From NCBI GenBank assembly GCA_937927515.1, contig CALBDO010000008.1, forward strand, positions 86,434 to 150,433: DNA of 64,000 bases. Reading direction: 5' to 3'. The notes under the pieces were generated by a model. The model made no database searches. It saw only the letters and a list, made by a program, of their open reading frames with translations, and was not told the DNA's origin. Below are positions 8,958 to 17,271 of the stretch, piece after piece; the stretch's first letter is position 1; every line of letters begins with the position of its first letter. Source of the stretch: Candidatus Kapaibacterium sp. (GTDB lineage: Bacteria > Bacteroidota > Ignavibacteria > Kapaibacteriales > UBA2268). The position numbers were made by a program, and so were the translations under genes.

Positions 8958-9585
8958 AATTGAGGAACTTTATAATGTTCTTAAAAAATTTGAAAAAAAT
9001 ATTAAAGCCACTCTCACACATTTTGCAAAAGTTTCAAAAAAAGACTACTTCTACGAGCTTTGTTATTGTTTGCTAACTCCTGCAACCCAAGCAAAGAATG
9101 CAGAGGCTGTCGTTCACTACTTAAAGAAAACTAATTTTTATGAAAGAGGTTACGACCCAACTGAAATTCTACGAGGAAGTGTATTTAAAAATGTTAGGAT
9201 TTATATTCGTTTCCACAATCAAAAAGCAAAGCGCTTGTTACTTGCTCGCAAAAATTGGAAAGTAATAGAAAATATTTTAGAAACGCCAATCTCGGCAAAA
9301 GAGAAACGAGAAGAACTTGTAAAATATACAAATGGCTTCGGCTACAAAGAAGCCTCGCATTTTTTAAGAAACATTGGATACAAGGGTCTGGCTGTTCTTG
9401 ATAGACATATCTTAAAAAACATGCAGTATTTTGGTGTTATAAGCTCTATTCCAAATGTAGGTAGTCGTAAAAACTACCTCTATGTCGAGGAGTTGTTTTT
9501 TGATTTTGCCCGCTTTTTAGGACTCGAGCCCGAAACTCTTGACCTCTTACTATGGGCAAAAGAAACTGGCTATGTTGGTAAGTAA
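8926..9585 (+). CDS. ogg: 8-oxoguanine DNA glycosylase/AP lyase, Ogg2 family
   Basis: This base-excision repair enzyme removes 8-oxo-guanine and nicks the resulting abasic site. The helix-hairpin-helix segment GFGYKEASHFLRNIG contains the expected catalytic lysine (about residue 147), and AVLDRHILKNMQ carries the conserved catalytic aspartate. At 219 residues without extra domains it matches the Ogg2 class, which is known mainly from archaea and thermophilic bacteria, rather than MutM or eukaryote-like Ogg1. The ATG lies 32 bases inside rodA in another frame, which implies translational coupling with a gene of unrelated function. The C-terminal lysine seen in this class is retained (GYVGK). 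Confidence 0.88.
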   Translation: MRIEENSKSTKIEELYNVLKKFEKNIKATLTHFAKVSKKDYFYELCYCLLTPATQAKNAEAVVHYLKKTNFYERGYDPTEILRGSVFKNVRIYIRFHNQKAKRLLLARKNWKVIENILETPISAKEKREELVKYTNGFGYKEASHFLRNIGYKGLAVLDRHILKNMQYFGVISSIPNVGSRKNYLYVEELFFDFARFLGLEPETLDLLLWAKETGYVGK

Positions 9586-9603
9586 CTTAGCTTAATTAGC
9601 AAT

Positions 9604-11133
9604 TTATTTGACAAACATTTCTTCAATATCTACAATCTTGATTTTCTCTGGCTTCACCTGCAGTGGGAAATGGGAAATTTCTTTGTCCTCCTCTAAAACT
9701 TCTTGTGGTTTTGGAGTGGGGTACGATATTGGGCTAGGTGCGTTATTTATCAAATCCTCCTTCATCTTCTCTACATTATTTGTAACAATTGCAAACTTGA
9801 TGTTATTATATTGTATATGTTTGCGTATAGCATTATTAACTTGCTCCAATGTGAGGTTTTGAATTTTTTCTCTTAAATATTGAATGTAATTTCCATTATC
9901 TTTTATACCATAAAATCGACTATCCACTTGATACCCTAATCGTTCCATTGTAGTCTGAGCATAGAACAAGGAATAGTTTAGCAAGAATTTCTTTGTCAAC
10001 TCAAATTGTTCCTTAGTAAGACCGCTGTCGACGACCTTTTTGAGTTCTCGAAGTGCAGCTCGCAAAGCAAACAAACGAGCTTCGTGAGGTACGGGGCGTA
10101 TCCAGACTTCGAATATTTGCTTTCTTCGTGGATTATTTGGTTGTGGAAATCGCAACGCTCCCCCATTTAGGAACGCCTCGATATATGCATAATCTCCGTA
10201 GTTCAATCCTCGACTTTCCCGGATTACCTGATAAAGATGGCTCGAGGAGTTCCTATGCTCTCCAAACCAAGATTTAAATAACCATAGAGCAAAAAAATCC
10301 TCCTCCCCACGAACAACATTTATCGGAAAACCAAAGCTAATGGCAGTTGCATTGCAATCCTTGTTGACTAATATGAATTCATACCCATCAATTTTCTGTG
10401 GTTTGATTTCTGGATAAATTGCTTCCGAGCCATTGCTGAGCGTACTTTCTAAATCCTTTCGAAGTTCATCTGGTAAATCACTTGGGTAATTTCCGCCGAC
10501 TGCAACTACGAAGTTCCTTTTGTTAAAGTATTGCTTATAAAATGATTTGACATCGTCTAAGGTTATATTTTTCAGTCCCTCAATGGTTCCTTCGGATATA
10601 TGTCCATAGGGTGTACCATCGAAAATAAATTCATAAAGAGCAGCCTTTCCCAATTCCTCGTCGCTGGAATATCTTAAATCCTTTTCTAAGTAGTTCAACA
10701 TCTCGCTACGTATTCTCTCGAAGTCTTCTTGCTTGAAGGCTGGAGAAGTAATACATTGCTTAAACAAAGGAAGAAATTCATTTAGATTATCAATATGGGT
10801 ACGTCCATAAATTGTAGTCATTTCCTTATCCACCTTCGTGGAGTAAGAAGATGCAATCGGAAACAATTTATCCAAAATTTCCTCGTAAGAATTTTGCAAA
10901 GTGCTACCTTCAGCAAGCAAACGAGCCGTTAGCATTGCAAGTCCCTCTTTACCTTTTGGGTCGTTTTGCGAGCCTACCTTGAACCAAACGATAAAAGAAA
11001 CAGTTGGGTCCTCGGCAACTTTCATCTGAATTATCCTTTCGCCCTCCATCTTTTTAACACCACAATTATTCAAAAAAACTGTCAGAAGTATTGCAATTGT
11101 CATTAGGCTGAAAATGTGTTTAATTTTCATCAT
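9604..11133 (-). CDS. M16-family peptidase-like lipoprotein, non-catalytic subunit
   Basis: This has an M16 (insulinase/mitochondrial processing peptidase-like) fold but no zinc motif: where HxxEH is expected the sequence reads GLAMLTARLL. A lipoprotein signal peptide ends at LNNC (cysteine about residue 24), so it is probably attached to an envelope membrane. The C-terminal half keeps the second M16 lobe (ESRGLNYGDYAYIEAF). It directly follows, with a four-base overlap, a gene for an M16 protein with an intact zinc site, the usual active/inactive pairing of bacterial M16B peptidases. Its likely job is to complete the closed chamber around substrate peptides. Confidence 0.88.
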   Translation of the reverse strand: MMKIKHIFSLMTIAILLTVFLNNCGVKKMEGERIIQMKVAEDPTVSFIVWFKVGSQNDPKGKEGLAMLTARLLAEGSTLQNSYEEILDKLFPIASSYSTKVDKEMTTIYGRTHIDNLNEFLPLFKQCITSPAFKQEDFERIRSEMLNYLEKDLRYSSDEELGKAALYEFIFDGTPYGHISEGTIEGLKNITLDDVKSFYKQYFNKRNFVVAVGGNYPSDLPDELRKDLESTLSNGSEAIYPEIKPQKIDGYEFILVNKDCNATAISFGFPINVVRGEEDFFALWLFKSWFGEHRNSSSHLYQVIRESRGLNYGDYAYIEAFLNGGALRFPQPNNPRRKQIFEVWIRPVPHEARLFALRAALRELKKVVDSGLTKEQFELTKKFLLNYSLFYAQTTMERLGYQVDSRFYGIKDNGNYIQYLREKIQNLTLEQVNNAIRKHIQYNNIKFAIVTNNVEKMKEDLINNAPSPISYPTPKPQEVLEEDKEISHFPLQVKPEKIKIVDIEEMFVK

Positions 11134-12470
11134 TTACTCCCTTTTAGAATAACAACTGTTCTTTTTGAAGGGACAAAGAAAGATTTTGCAACATTTTGAA
11201 TATCCTGCGGAACAATTGTTTCGAGTACTTTGTAAAATTTCTCGATACTTTCTATCTCCGTAGTTAACGCTAAAGGACGAGCAAGAGCAGAAGCAACTCT
11301 GTGAGGTGTTTCTAAGTTCATCAAAAAATAATATTTCATATGTTTTTTCAAATCTTGAAGTTTACGCTCCTCCACCAAGTTATTCTGAAAATACTCAATG
11401 GTTTTGTAAATTTCGTTTTCTACATATTCTATGTCATTCACATTCTCGTTTTTGACCTGTGCCCACACCATCCAAAGAAACGGGTCACGGTTGAAATTGA
11501 ACTCTTCCTCGAGAAAGATGACTTTCTGCTCTCGAATGTAAAGTTTTTTGTAAAGGTCGCTATTTGTACCAAAAGCTAAACTACCAAATAAAATAGTTGC
11601 AACATAATTTTTGTCCTCTGGCGCAAATGAGCTACCCTTGTATGCTACGACAATTATTGGAGAGGTTTTCCCAGGATACGATACTTTTGCTCTTTTCTCC
11701 TTGGTTTGCTCTGGCTCGGGTTCAATTTTTGGAGGGACATAACCTTTTTGCCAAGAAGAGTAATATTTTTTTACCAAGGCAAAAGTTTTTTCGTATTCTA
11801 TATCACCAGCAATCAAAAGCACGCAATTGTCGGGACGATAGTAGCGGTTGAAGAAAGACAAACTATACTCGTACATTTTTGGCATATTTTTAATGTCGTC
11901 TTCAAAGCCAATTGTTGTATGCTTGTAGGTATGTTTTTCAAAGGCAGTGTTGCACAGAGTCTCCCAAATCCAGAAGAAAGGGCTGGCTTTTCCTTTCCTA
12001 TATTCTCCGTAGACAGCACCAGCCTCTGTTTGAAAATCTTGTTCCGGATACCAAAGGTTTTGAAAACGGTCGCTTTCTAAATCCATTACTTTTTCCAGAT
12101 TGTCGGCGGTAAAATTCAAATGATAACAAGTGTAATCATCTGTTGTATAAGCATTACCATCGGCACCTATCTCGGTTAGTATTTGGTCGTAAACATTTCC
12201 AGGATACTTTTTGGTACCACGAAACATCATATGTTCGAAAAAATGTGCAAATCCAGTATGACCTGGTTCATACTCGTCTCGGCTCCCAGTCCGTACGATT
12301 GTGTAATAGGAAACCAAGCCATTGCTTGGCATTTTGATAAGAATCACCTTGAGCCCATTTGGCAAAATATCGACCTTGTAATCATACGGAAAGAAACGAT
12401 TTTTCGAGGATGAACTAACAAACATAAAGGCACCAATTATTAAAAATGTTGATAGGAAGAATCTTTTCAT
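11130..12470 (-). CDS. M16-family zinc peptidase, catalytic subunit
   Basis: This is a secreted or periplasmic zinc metallopeptidase of 446 residues. The inverted zinc motif HFFEH is at residues 76-80, and the third metal-ligand glutamate fits AVYGEYRKG near residue 156. A hydrophobic signal sequence is present at residues 1-20. The family degrades peptides or processes short substrates as a dimer; the following overlapping gene supplies the inactive partner. Upstream, 20 bases away, lies the sigma-54-type regulator on the same strand, so the three may share a transcript. The substrate cannot be predicted. Confidence 0.92.
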   Translation of the reverse strand: MKRFFLSTFLIIGAFMFVSSSSKNRFFPYDYKVDILPNGLKVILIKMPSNGLVSYYTIVRTGSRDEYEPGHTGFAHFFEHMMFRGTKKYPGNVYDQILTEIGADGNAYTTDDYTCYHLNFTADNLEKVMDLESDRFQNLWYPEQDFQTEAGAVYGEYRKGKASPFFWIWETLCNTAFEKHTYKHTTIGFEDDIKNMPKMYEYSLSFFNRYYRPDNCVLLIAGDIEYEKTFALVKKYYSSWQKGYVPPKIEPEPEQTKEKRAKVSYPGKTSPIIVVAYKGSSFAPEDKNYVATILFGSLAFGTNSDLYKKLYIREQKVIFLEEEFNFNRDPFLWMVWAQVKNENVNDIEYVENEIYKTIEYFQNNLVEERKLQDLKKHMKYYFLMNLETPHRVASALARPLALTTEIESIEKFYKVLETIVPQDIQNVAKSFFVPSKRTVVILKGSK

Positions 12471-12490
12471 ATATTTTACTCCAATTGAAA

Positions 12491-13879
12491 TTAATTTCTT
12501 CTTCTGTAAATATTTGGATTAATTCCATACTTGCGTATCTTGTTATGAAGTGTTTCCCTACTCACACCAAGCAATGCAGCAGCTTTGCTAACATTACCAT
12601 TGCAAGACTCGAGTGTTTTTTCAATTTTCAATTTTTCTACTCTTTCCACATCGCTTTTTATATCTCCACTGCTTGTTATCGTAGGCAAGAAAGTCTCCGT
12701 CTCGCTCAGTTGTTCTTTGCCTAAGAATTTTTTTAAGTCTGGTATTTCAATAGTATCTTTTTCAGTGTATTCGCGTACTATTCTAATTGTATTTATTAAT
12801 TCACGAACATTACCAAGCCAAGTTTGTTCTTGGAGAAATTCGACTGCAGATGGAGAGAAAAATTTAGTTCTTCCGCTTTCGATGTTAAACTTTGTTAAAT
12901 AATATTGAACTAATTCTGGGATATCTTCCTTGCGTTCGCGAAGAGGGGGTACATTTATTTCACACTCTCGTAGACGATGGTAAAGCTGGCTTCGAAATGT
13001 ACCTTGGGAAATCATAGCTGGTAGGTCTTTATCGGTTGCAGAGATGATTCGAACATCGACTTCTTCATTTTCGCTGCTACCAATCTTTCGAATAATCTTC
13101 TCCTCTATGGGGTTCAATAACGAAGCCTGCAATTCAAGGTTCAACTCTCCAATCTCGTCGAGAAAAATAGTTCCACCATTAGCTTTTTGAAAAAGCCCTT
13201 CTTTGTTTGTAATGGCACCGGTATAAGCACCTTTCACATGACCGAAAAGTTCGCTTTGAAAGAGCTCTTTTGGAATATTTGGGATATCTACAACAACAAA
13301 TGGTTTTCTGGCACGCCGACTAACAGCATGTAACGCTTGGGCTACAAGCTTCTTGCCAGTACCTGTCTCGCCCAAAATAAGAACATTTAAATCTGTTCTA
13401 CCAAATCGAATAATGCTATATCCAAGGTCGAGCAAAGCCTCTGAACTTCCGATTATTCCATTGGAGCGAAGGAATTGTAGAATTTCGCTCCTATCTTTTT
13501 GCTCCGGTAGGTTTATTGCGCTACTTAACACCTCCTTCAACTTATCAGCGCTAACCAAACTTTTTTCGATAAAATTCACTGCCCCAAGTTTGGTTGCTCT
13601 CACAGCAGTTTCGATTGTTCCCTTACCAGTAATCATGATGACGGGCAAAAATGGATAATTCCTTCGGCAATATTCGAGGACATCAATCCCATTCATATTT
13701 GTATCAGGTCCGAATTCAATATCTAAAAGCAAGGCATTGACTTTTCTATTGAACTTTTCGATATAGGAAATTGTCTCCTCTGGTGTATGCACCATATGAG
13801 TCTCGTATCCAAAGTTTTGAACAATTTCGGCAACAGTCGAGCAAAATTCAAAATTGTCGTCGGAAATAAGTATTTGCAT
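12491..13879 (-). CDS. NtrC-family sigma-54-dependent response regulator
   Basis: Three domains are visible. A receiver domain spans residues 1-125, with a DD pair near residues 7-8 and phospho-acceptor aspartate in LLLDIEFG. An AAA+ sigma-54 activator domain spans about 140-380, with Walker A GETGTGKKLVA, the sigma-54 contact loop GAYTGA, and Walker B GGTIFLDEIGEL. A Fis-type helix-turn-helix lies at the C-terminus (GNVSKAAALLGVSRETLHNKIRKYGI). The contact loop has Tyr instead of the usual Phe in GAFTGA, and Walker A has K where E is common. No adjacent histidine kinase exists, so its input is unknown. A 12-bp palindrome and a -7 element lie just upstream, suggesting its own promoter and possibly autoregulation. 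Confidence 0.93.
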   Translation of the reverse strand: MQILISDDNFEFCSTVAEIVQNFGYETHMVHTPEETISYIEKFNRKVNALLLDIEFGPDTNMNGIDVLEYCRRNYPFLPVIMITGKGTIETAVRATKLGAVNFIEKSLVSADKLKEVLSSAINLPEQKDRSEILQFLRSNGIIGSSEALLDLGYSIIRFGRTDLNVLILGETGTGKKLVAQALHAVSRRARKPFVVVDIPNIPKELFQSELFGHVKGAYTGAITNKEGLFQKANGGTIFLDEIGELNLELQASLLNPIEEKIIRKIGSSENEEVDVRIISATDKDLPAMISQGTFRSQLYHRLRECEINVPPLRERKEDIPELVQYYLTKFNIESGRTKFFSPSAVEFLQEQTWLGNVRELINTIRIVREYTEKDTIEIPDLKKFLGKEQLSETETFLPTITSSGDIKSDVERVEKLKIEKTLESCNGNVSKAAALLGVSRETLHNKIRKYGINPNIYRRRN

Positions 13880-13896
13880 TTTTACCTCATAGCTTA

Positions 13897-13908
13897 GTAA
13901 GTACTTAC
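13897..13908. promoter_or_regulatory. 12-bp perfect palindrome upstream of the sigma-54 regulator gene
   Basis: GTAAGTACTTAC is a perfect 12-bp inverted repeat with no spacer. It lies 18 bases before the regulator ATG and abuts the predicted -7 element, so a bound dimer would cover the transcription start. Operator function is inferred from position and symmetry only. Confidence 0.35.
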
Positions 13909-13915
13909 AAAATTA
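13908..13915 (-). promoter_or_regulatory. TAATTTTG -7 element upstream of the sigma-54 regulator gene
   Basis: The minus strand reads TAATTTTG, an exact TAnnTTTG match, 28 bases before the ATG of the response regulator. It overlaps the stop codon of the preceding lipoprotein gene and touches the palindrome at 13897-13908, so the regulator can probably be transcribed independently of gltX. Confidence 0.4.
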
Positions 13916-14359
13916 ATTTTTTATTTGAAATGTTAGCACTTGCAACGAATCGAACAGTTCCCGGAAAAATATGCTGTTTTTGGTCTGGAATCTTGGTTGC
14001 CATTTGGCACTAAAATACACACCCAATCTGTTGTTCCGATATTCAACGAAATTCAATGTGTCGCCCCATTCATTAATTGCCTGCGTCTTCAAAATTGTTG
14101 AATTAATATGCTCTAAGGTAGAGCAAAAAACTTTTGGTTGAAGATGGCGAATTTTTATCTTTTTATCTCCATTCATCACTTTATACAATCCACCATCTGA
14201 ACGCAATAGATATCGCTCTTCTCTTTCTTTTGGCTTTTTATAAATTGTTCCCCAGTAGATTTCCAACTGCTTTGTATCTTCGTTTATACAAAAAGGAAAT
14301 TTTGTTGAACAAGAGAGAACAAAGATTAACAATATCATCAAAAAGCTATTTCTCATCAA
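13913..14359 (-). CDS. Small lipoprotein of unknown function
   Basis: I do not recognise a family. The 148-residue product has a short hydrophobic signal ending in a lipobox-like LSC (cysteine about residue 17), so it is probably a lipoprotein. The rest is polar, with many charged and aromatic residues and no repeats. Its ATG overlaps the gltX stop by four bases (ATGA), so it is probably translated from the gltX message. That coupling supports it being a real gene, though nothing suggests a functional link with tRNA charging. Confidence 0.65.
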   Translation of the reverse strand: MMRNSFLMILLIFVLSCSTKFPFCINEDTKQLEIYWGTIYKKPKEREERYLLRSDGGLYKVMNGDKKIKIRHLQPKVFCSTLEHINSTILKTQAINEWGDTLNFVEYRNNRLGVYFSAKWQPRFQTKNSIFFRELFDSLQVLTFQIKN

Positions 14360-15822
14360 ATTTCGATTTGAATTTTTGGAACTACATTATTTAGAAAATT
14401 TTCAAGTCTTTCGACTACTTCCTCTTTGCCTAAAACTTCCATAGTCTCGAACATTCCCGCTCCATATGATAGGCCTGTTATTGCGACTCGCAGTGAATGT
14501 ATTATATTTCTCAATTTCAGATTCTTCGTGTTTAAATAGTTGACAATTGTATCATGTATTTTTTCTGATGTAAATTCTTCGATTTGTTTTAAAATCGTCA
14601 ATATATCCTTCATATTTTCATATGTGGTTTCGTTCCAATGCTTTTTTAAAAACTCTAAATCATACTGAACGGGCTTTTCGAACATATATGGAGCAAAATC
14701 CATAATATCTGGCAGCTTCTTCACCCTTTCTCTTAAAAGCGCAACAACTTTCTGTAAATAATCATCGGACAAACCCAAGTAGCCACGCCTTTCGACCCAA
14801 AACCGAAATTCTTTTGCCAGTTCGCTCACTGGCTTTGAATAAAGATATTTTGCATTTATTGCATCGAGTTTAACAACGTCGAAAATTGCCCCAGCTCGGT
14901 TTACTTTTTCCAATTCAAACTTATCAATCAGTTCTTCGATTGAGTAGATTTCCCTGTCTTTAGAGGGATTCCAACCGAGCAATGCAATAAAGTTTACAAA
15001 AGCATCTCGGAAGTAGCCTTTTTCTATATAATCCTCGACAGCTACATCTCCCTGCCGCTTGCTCAATTTGGTCTTGTCCTTGTTTAAAAGCAAAGGTAGA
15101 TGTGCCAACTTAGGGACCTCCCATCCAAAAGCATTGTACAAAAGAATGTGTTTTGGAACAGAGGGTAACCACTCCTCGCCACGAATGATATGGGTGATGT
15201 TCATAAGATGGTCGTCCACAACATTTGCAAGATGATACGTAGGATATCCATCAGATTTCAAAAGAACCTGGTCGTCTACATCTTTGGAATTCACGATGAT
15301 TTCCCCACGAATGATATCAAAAAACCGAATTTCTTGGCTTTCGGGGACTTTAAGACGAATTACATAAGGAATACCTTGTGAAATCAATTCCCTCGTTTTT
15401 TCATTTCCAAAAGTAAATTGATTTTTCATCGAGTGCCTATCATACTTAAATTCATGATGAGGTGATTTTTGACGCGCCTGTTCGAGTTCCTCCGCAGTAT
15501 CAAAAGCATAATAAGCCCAGCCTTTTTCTACAAGCATCTCCGCATGTTTTCGATAGATTTCTAATCTTTCGGACTGAACATACGGAGCATATGGTCCACC
15601 AATATGTGGTCCTTCGTCGAATTCAATACCAGCCCAAGCAAGTGTTTTAATCAAATTTTCGACAGAGTTTGGAACATATCTCGTACGGTCGGTGTCTTCT
15701 ATCCTTAAAATCAATTTTCCATTGTGTTTCTTTGCAAAGAGAAAATTATAAAGTGCTGTTCTCAAACCACCCACATGAAGATAACCCGTCGGCGACGGAG
15801 CAAAGCGAACTCTCACAGACAT
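14356..15822 (-). CDS. gltX: Glutamyl-tRNA synthetase
   Basis: This class I aminoacyl-tRNA synthetase charges tRNA-Glu in the cytoplasm. The HIGH-type motif is in FAPSPTGYLHVGGLRTALYN at residues 7-26 and the KMSKS-type loop is KLSKRQGD near residue 243. The length of 488 residues is normal, with a full anticodon-binding C-terminal half. Whether it is discriminating or also charges tRNA-Gln is not decidable here; no gatCAB or glnS gene is in the window. AGAGGA eight bases before the ATG supports this start, and a TAATTTTG -7 element lies 24 bases upstream. The lipoprotein gene downstream overlaps its stop. Confidence 0.96.
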   Translation of the reverse strand: MSVRVRFAPSPTGYLHVGGLRTALYNFLFAKKHNGKLILRIEDTDRTRYVPNSVENLIKTLAWAGIEFDEGPHIGGPYAPYVQSERLEIYRKHAEMLVEKGWAYYAFDTAEELEQARQKSPHHEFKYDRHSMKNQFTFGNEKTRELISQGIPYVIRLKVPESQEIRFFDIIRGEIIVNSKDVDDQVLLKSDGYPTYHLANVVDDHLMNITHIIRGEEWLPSVPKHILLYNAFGWEVPKLAHLPLLLNKDKTKLSKRQGDVAVEDYIEKGYFRDAFVNFIALLGWNPSKDREIYSIEELIDKFELEKVNRAGAIFDVVKLDAINAKYLYSKPVSELAKEFRFWVERRGYLGLSDDYLQKVVALLRERVKKLPDIMDFAPYMFEKPVQYDLEFLKKHWNETTYENMKDILTILKQIEEFTSEKIHDTIVNYLNTKNLKLRNIIHSLRVAITGLSYGAGMFETMEVLGKEEVVERLENFLNNVVPKIQIEI

Positions 15823-15846
15823 AGTTTTTGTCCTCTAAAAGAAAAA

Positions 15847-15854
15847 CAAAATTA
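15847..15854 (-). promoter_or_regulatory. TAATTTTG -7 element for gltX
   Basis: The minus strand reads TAATTTTG, an exact TAnnTTTG match, 24 bases before the gltX ATG in a 171-base divergent intergenic region. A TTG lies 18 bases further upstream (TTGCAACATTG), a reasonable -33 partner. This is the best-formed promoter candidate of the set. Confidence 0.45.
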
Positions 15855-15993
15855 CGAAATTCCTCAATGTTGCAAGGTATTTGCGTCTAATCCATTATGA
15901 GTTGCAATTGATTAATTAGTCGGTTCATTAATTTGCCGTAACATTTAGAATAGAAAATATTCCTAAATTTACTTTTTTTTAAAAGGGATTTAC

Positions 15994-16506
15994 ATGGGAA
16001 GAAAGGCAACGGAAATTATTGGAATCAATGTCGAAGAATTAATTAAAAACTTAAACTGTGCTTTAGCAGAGGAATGGCTTGCTTTCTATCAATATTGGAT
16101 TGGTGCTCGGTTGATGGTCGGCCCAATGCGAGGTGAAATCGAGCCAGAACTACTTCTCCACGCTTCCCAAGAATTGAACCATGCCGTTCTTGTTGTCAAC
16201 AGAATCATCCAATTAGGCGGGACCCCAATACTTACTCCAGAGGATTGGTTTAAATACGCAAACTGCAAGTACGAAGCCCCAATCGACCCCTACATCGAAG
16301 TGATACTCCAGCAAAATCTCGATGCAGAGCGCTGCGCAATACAAAGGTATCAAGAAATTGCATCGCTGACAAATGGAAAAGACTTTGCAACTTACCAAAT
16401 GGCTGTTACTATTCTTAACGAAGAAATTGAACACGAGGAAGATATCGAATCTTGGATTTCTGATATCATTCGTCTAAAAGAGGAATTTAAATCGATGAGA
16501 TTTTAA
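15994..16506 (+). CDS. Ferritin-like Dps-like (DPSL/thioferritin-type) protein
   Basis: This 170-residue four-helix-bundle ferritin-like protein should oxidise and store iron or consume peroxide. Iron-ligand candidates are E27, E60 with H63, E112 and the EEIEHEE segment (E144, H147), in the usual ferritin spacing. Two cysteines, C91 in YANCKYEAP and C114 in AERCAIQRY, are placed like the disulfide-forming pair described for Dps-like DPSL proteins. It is transcribed alone, divergent from gltX, after a purine-rich AAAAGGGA; a weak TAAATTTA -7-like element lies about 23 bases upstream. An ordinary bacterioferritin is less likely because there is no obvious heme-binding methionine position. Confidence 0.82.
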   Translation: MGRKATEIIGINVEELIKNLNCALAEEWLAFYQYWIGARLMVGPMRGEIEPELLLHASQELNHAVLVVNRIIQLGGTPILTPEDWFKYANCKYEAPIDPYIEVILQQNLDAERCAIQRYQEIASLTNGKDFATYQMAVTILNEEIEHEEDIESWISDIIRLKEEFKSMRF

Positions 16507-16524
16507 AATTGCTCGCAAATTATT

Positions 16525-17256
16525 TCATTTAGGACTATTTTTTAGTTCGGGTGGGAGAATATAATACTTTGGTGGCACCTTACTTAATGTATCGTCATTT
16601 TGTCTTTTATTTTTCGATTCAAGTTCTTTGGTGTTCATAGCCTTTTGTTTTCCATCGTTAGGTTCCAAGCTATACCTTTCGTTGTTTGTTAATACCAATC
16701 TCGGCAAGCTTCTACTTTGGGTATCCTCCATTTTTTCATCAACTTTTGGAATTGGTGTAGCGGCTGTGTCGACTGGTTCCTTTTTCTTTGGTGTTATTTG
16801 GGCAAAAGGTGCATTTTCTTGCTTCTTAGGCTCTTTGTATTTGAATGCAAAACTCTTCGAAGAAAGGGAGCTTGCAAAAATCCCAGAATTCGATAGACAT
16901 TCTAAAAAAGAAAAGAATGGAATTAAAAGTTTGTCCTTGTAAAGTATTGCTGGTCGGTTCATTTGAAATTCAAATTTCCCAAAACTTTTATGATATAATG
17001 CGAAAAACATCGACCCAGGAAGAAAAAATAAACTGGTCTGACCAAATACATAAGTATAACTTTTACTGTCTTCAACAAAGTTTTTTCGACCCTTATCTAA
17101 ACTCTCGAAATAAAAATACTCGAACTCTTTTAATTTGATTACATAAATAGCTCGAACCTTATCGTCGATGCTAAAATATAATTTTTTATAACTTTGGCAT
17201 TTTAAAACATCCACGAAAAGAACAAAGCACAAAAAAGACAGTGCATAAAATTTCAT
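16525..17256 (-). CDS. Secreted protein of uncertain function, possible stand-alone amidase N-terminal domain
   Basis: Residues 1-20 form a signal peptide ending near KCQS. Residues about 24-135 are beta-rich and resemble the copper-amine-oxidase-N-like (beta-sandwich) domain that precedes the catalytic part of some FCB-group N-acetylmuramoyl-L-alanine amidases (PAILYKDKLLIPFFSFLECL near residues 101-120). The remaining ~110 residues are low-complexity, Lys/Pro/Asn-rich and probably disordered, ending at PELKNSPK. No amidase catalytic domain follows: there is no downstream H/E zinc-ligand region and the next gene is convergent. It lies 15 bases behind the FKBP isomerase gene, so they are probably cotranscribed. 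The domain resemblance is moderate evidence only. Confidence 0.55.
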   Translation of the reverse strand: MKFYALSFLCFVLFVDVLKCQSYKKLYFSIDDKVRAIYVIKLKEFEYFYFESLDKGRKNFVEDSKSYTYVFGQTSLFFLPGSMFFALYHKSFGKFEFQMNRPAILYKDKLLIPFFSFLECLSNSGIFASSLSSKSFAFKYKEPKKQENAPFAQITPKKKEPVDTAATPIPKVDEKMEDTQSRSLPRLVLTNNERYSLEPNDGKQKAMNTKELESKNKRQNDDTLSKVPPKYYILPPELKNSPK

Positions 17257-17271
17257 CTTTTTAATAATTAA

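Noticed and set aside
11340-12413. Several plus-strand ORFs of 64-124 residues opposite the M16 gene
   Set aside because: They are shadows of the catalytic M16 gene on the other strand; no family features or ribosome binding sites.
15964-15971. TAAATTTA as a promoter -7 element for the Dps-like gene
   Set aside because: It lacks the final G of TAnnTTTG and such octamers are common in AT-rich spacers; mentioned in the gene entry but not listed as a feature.
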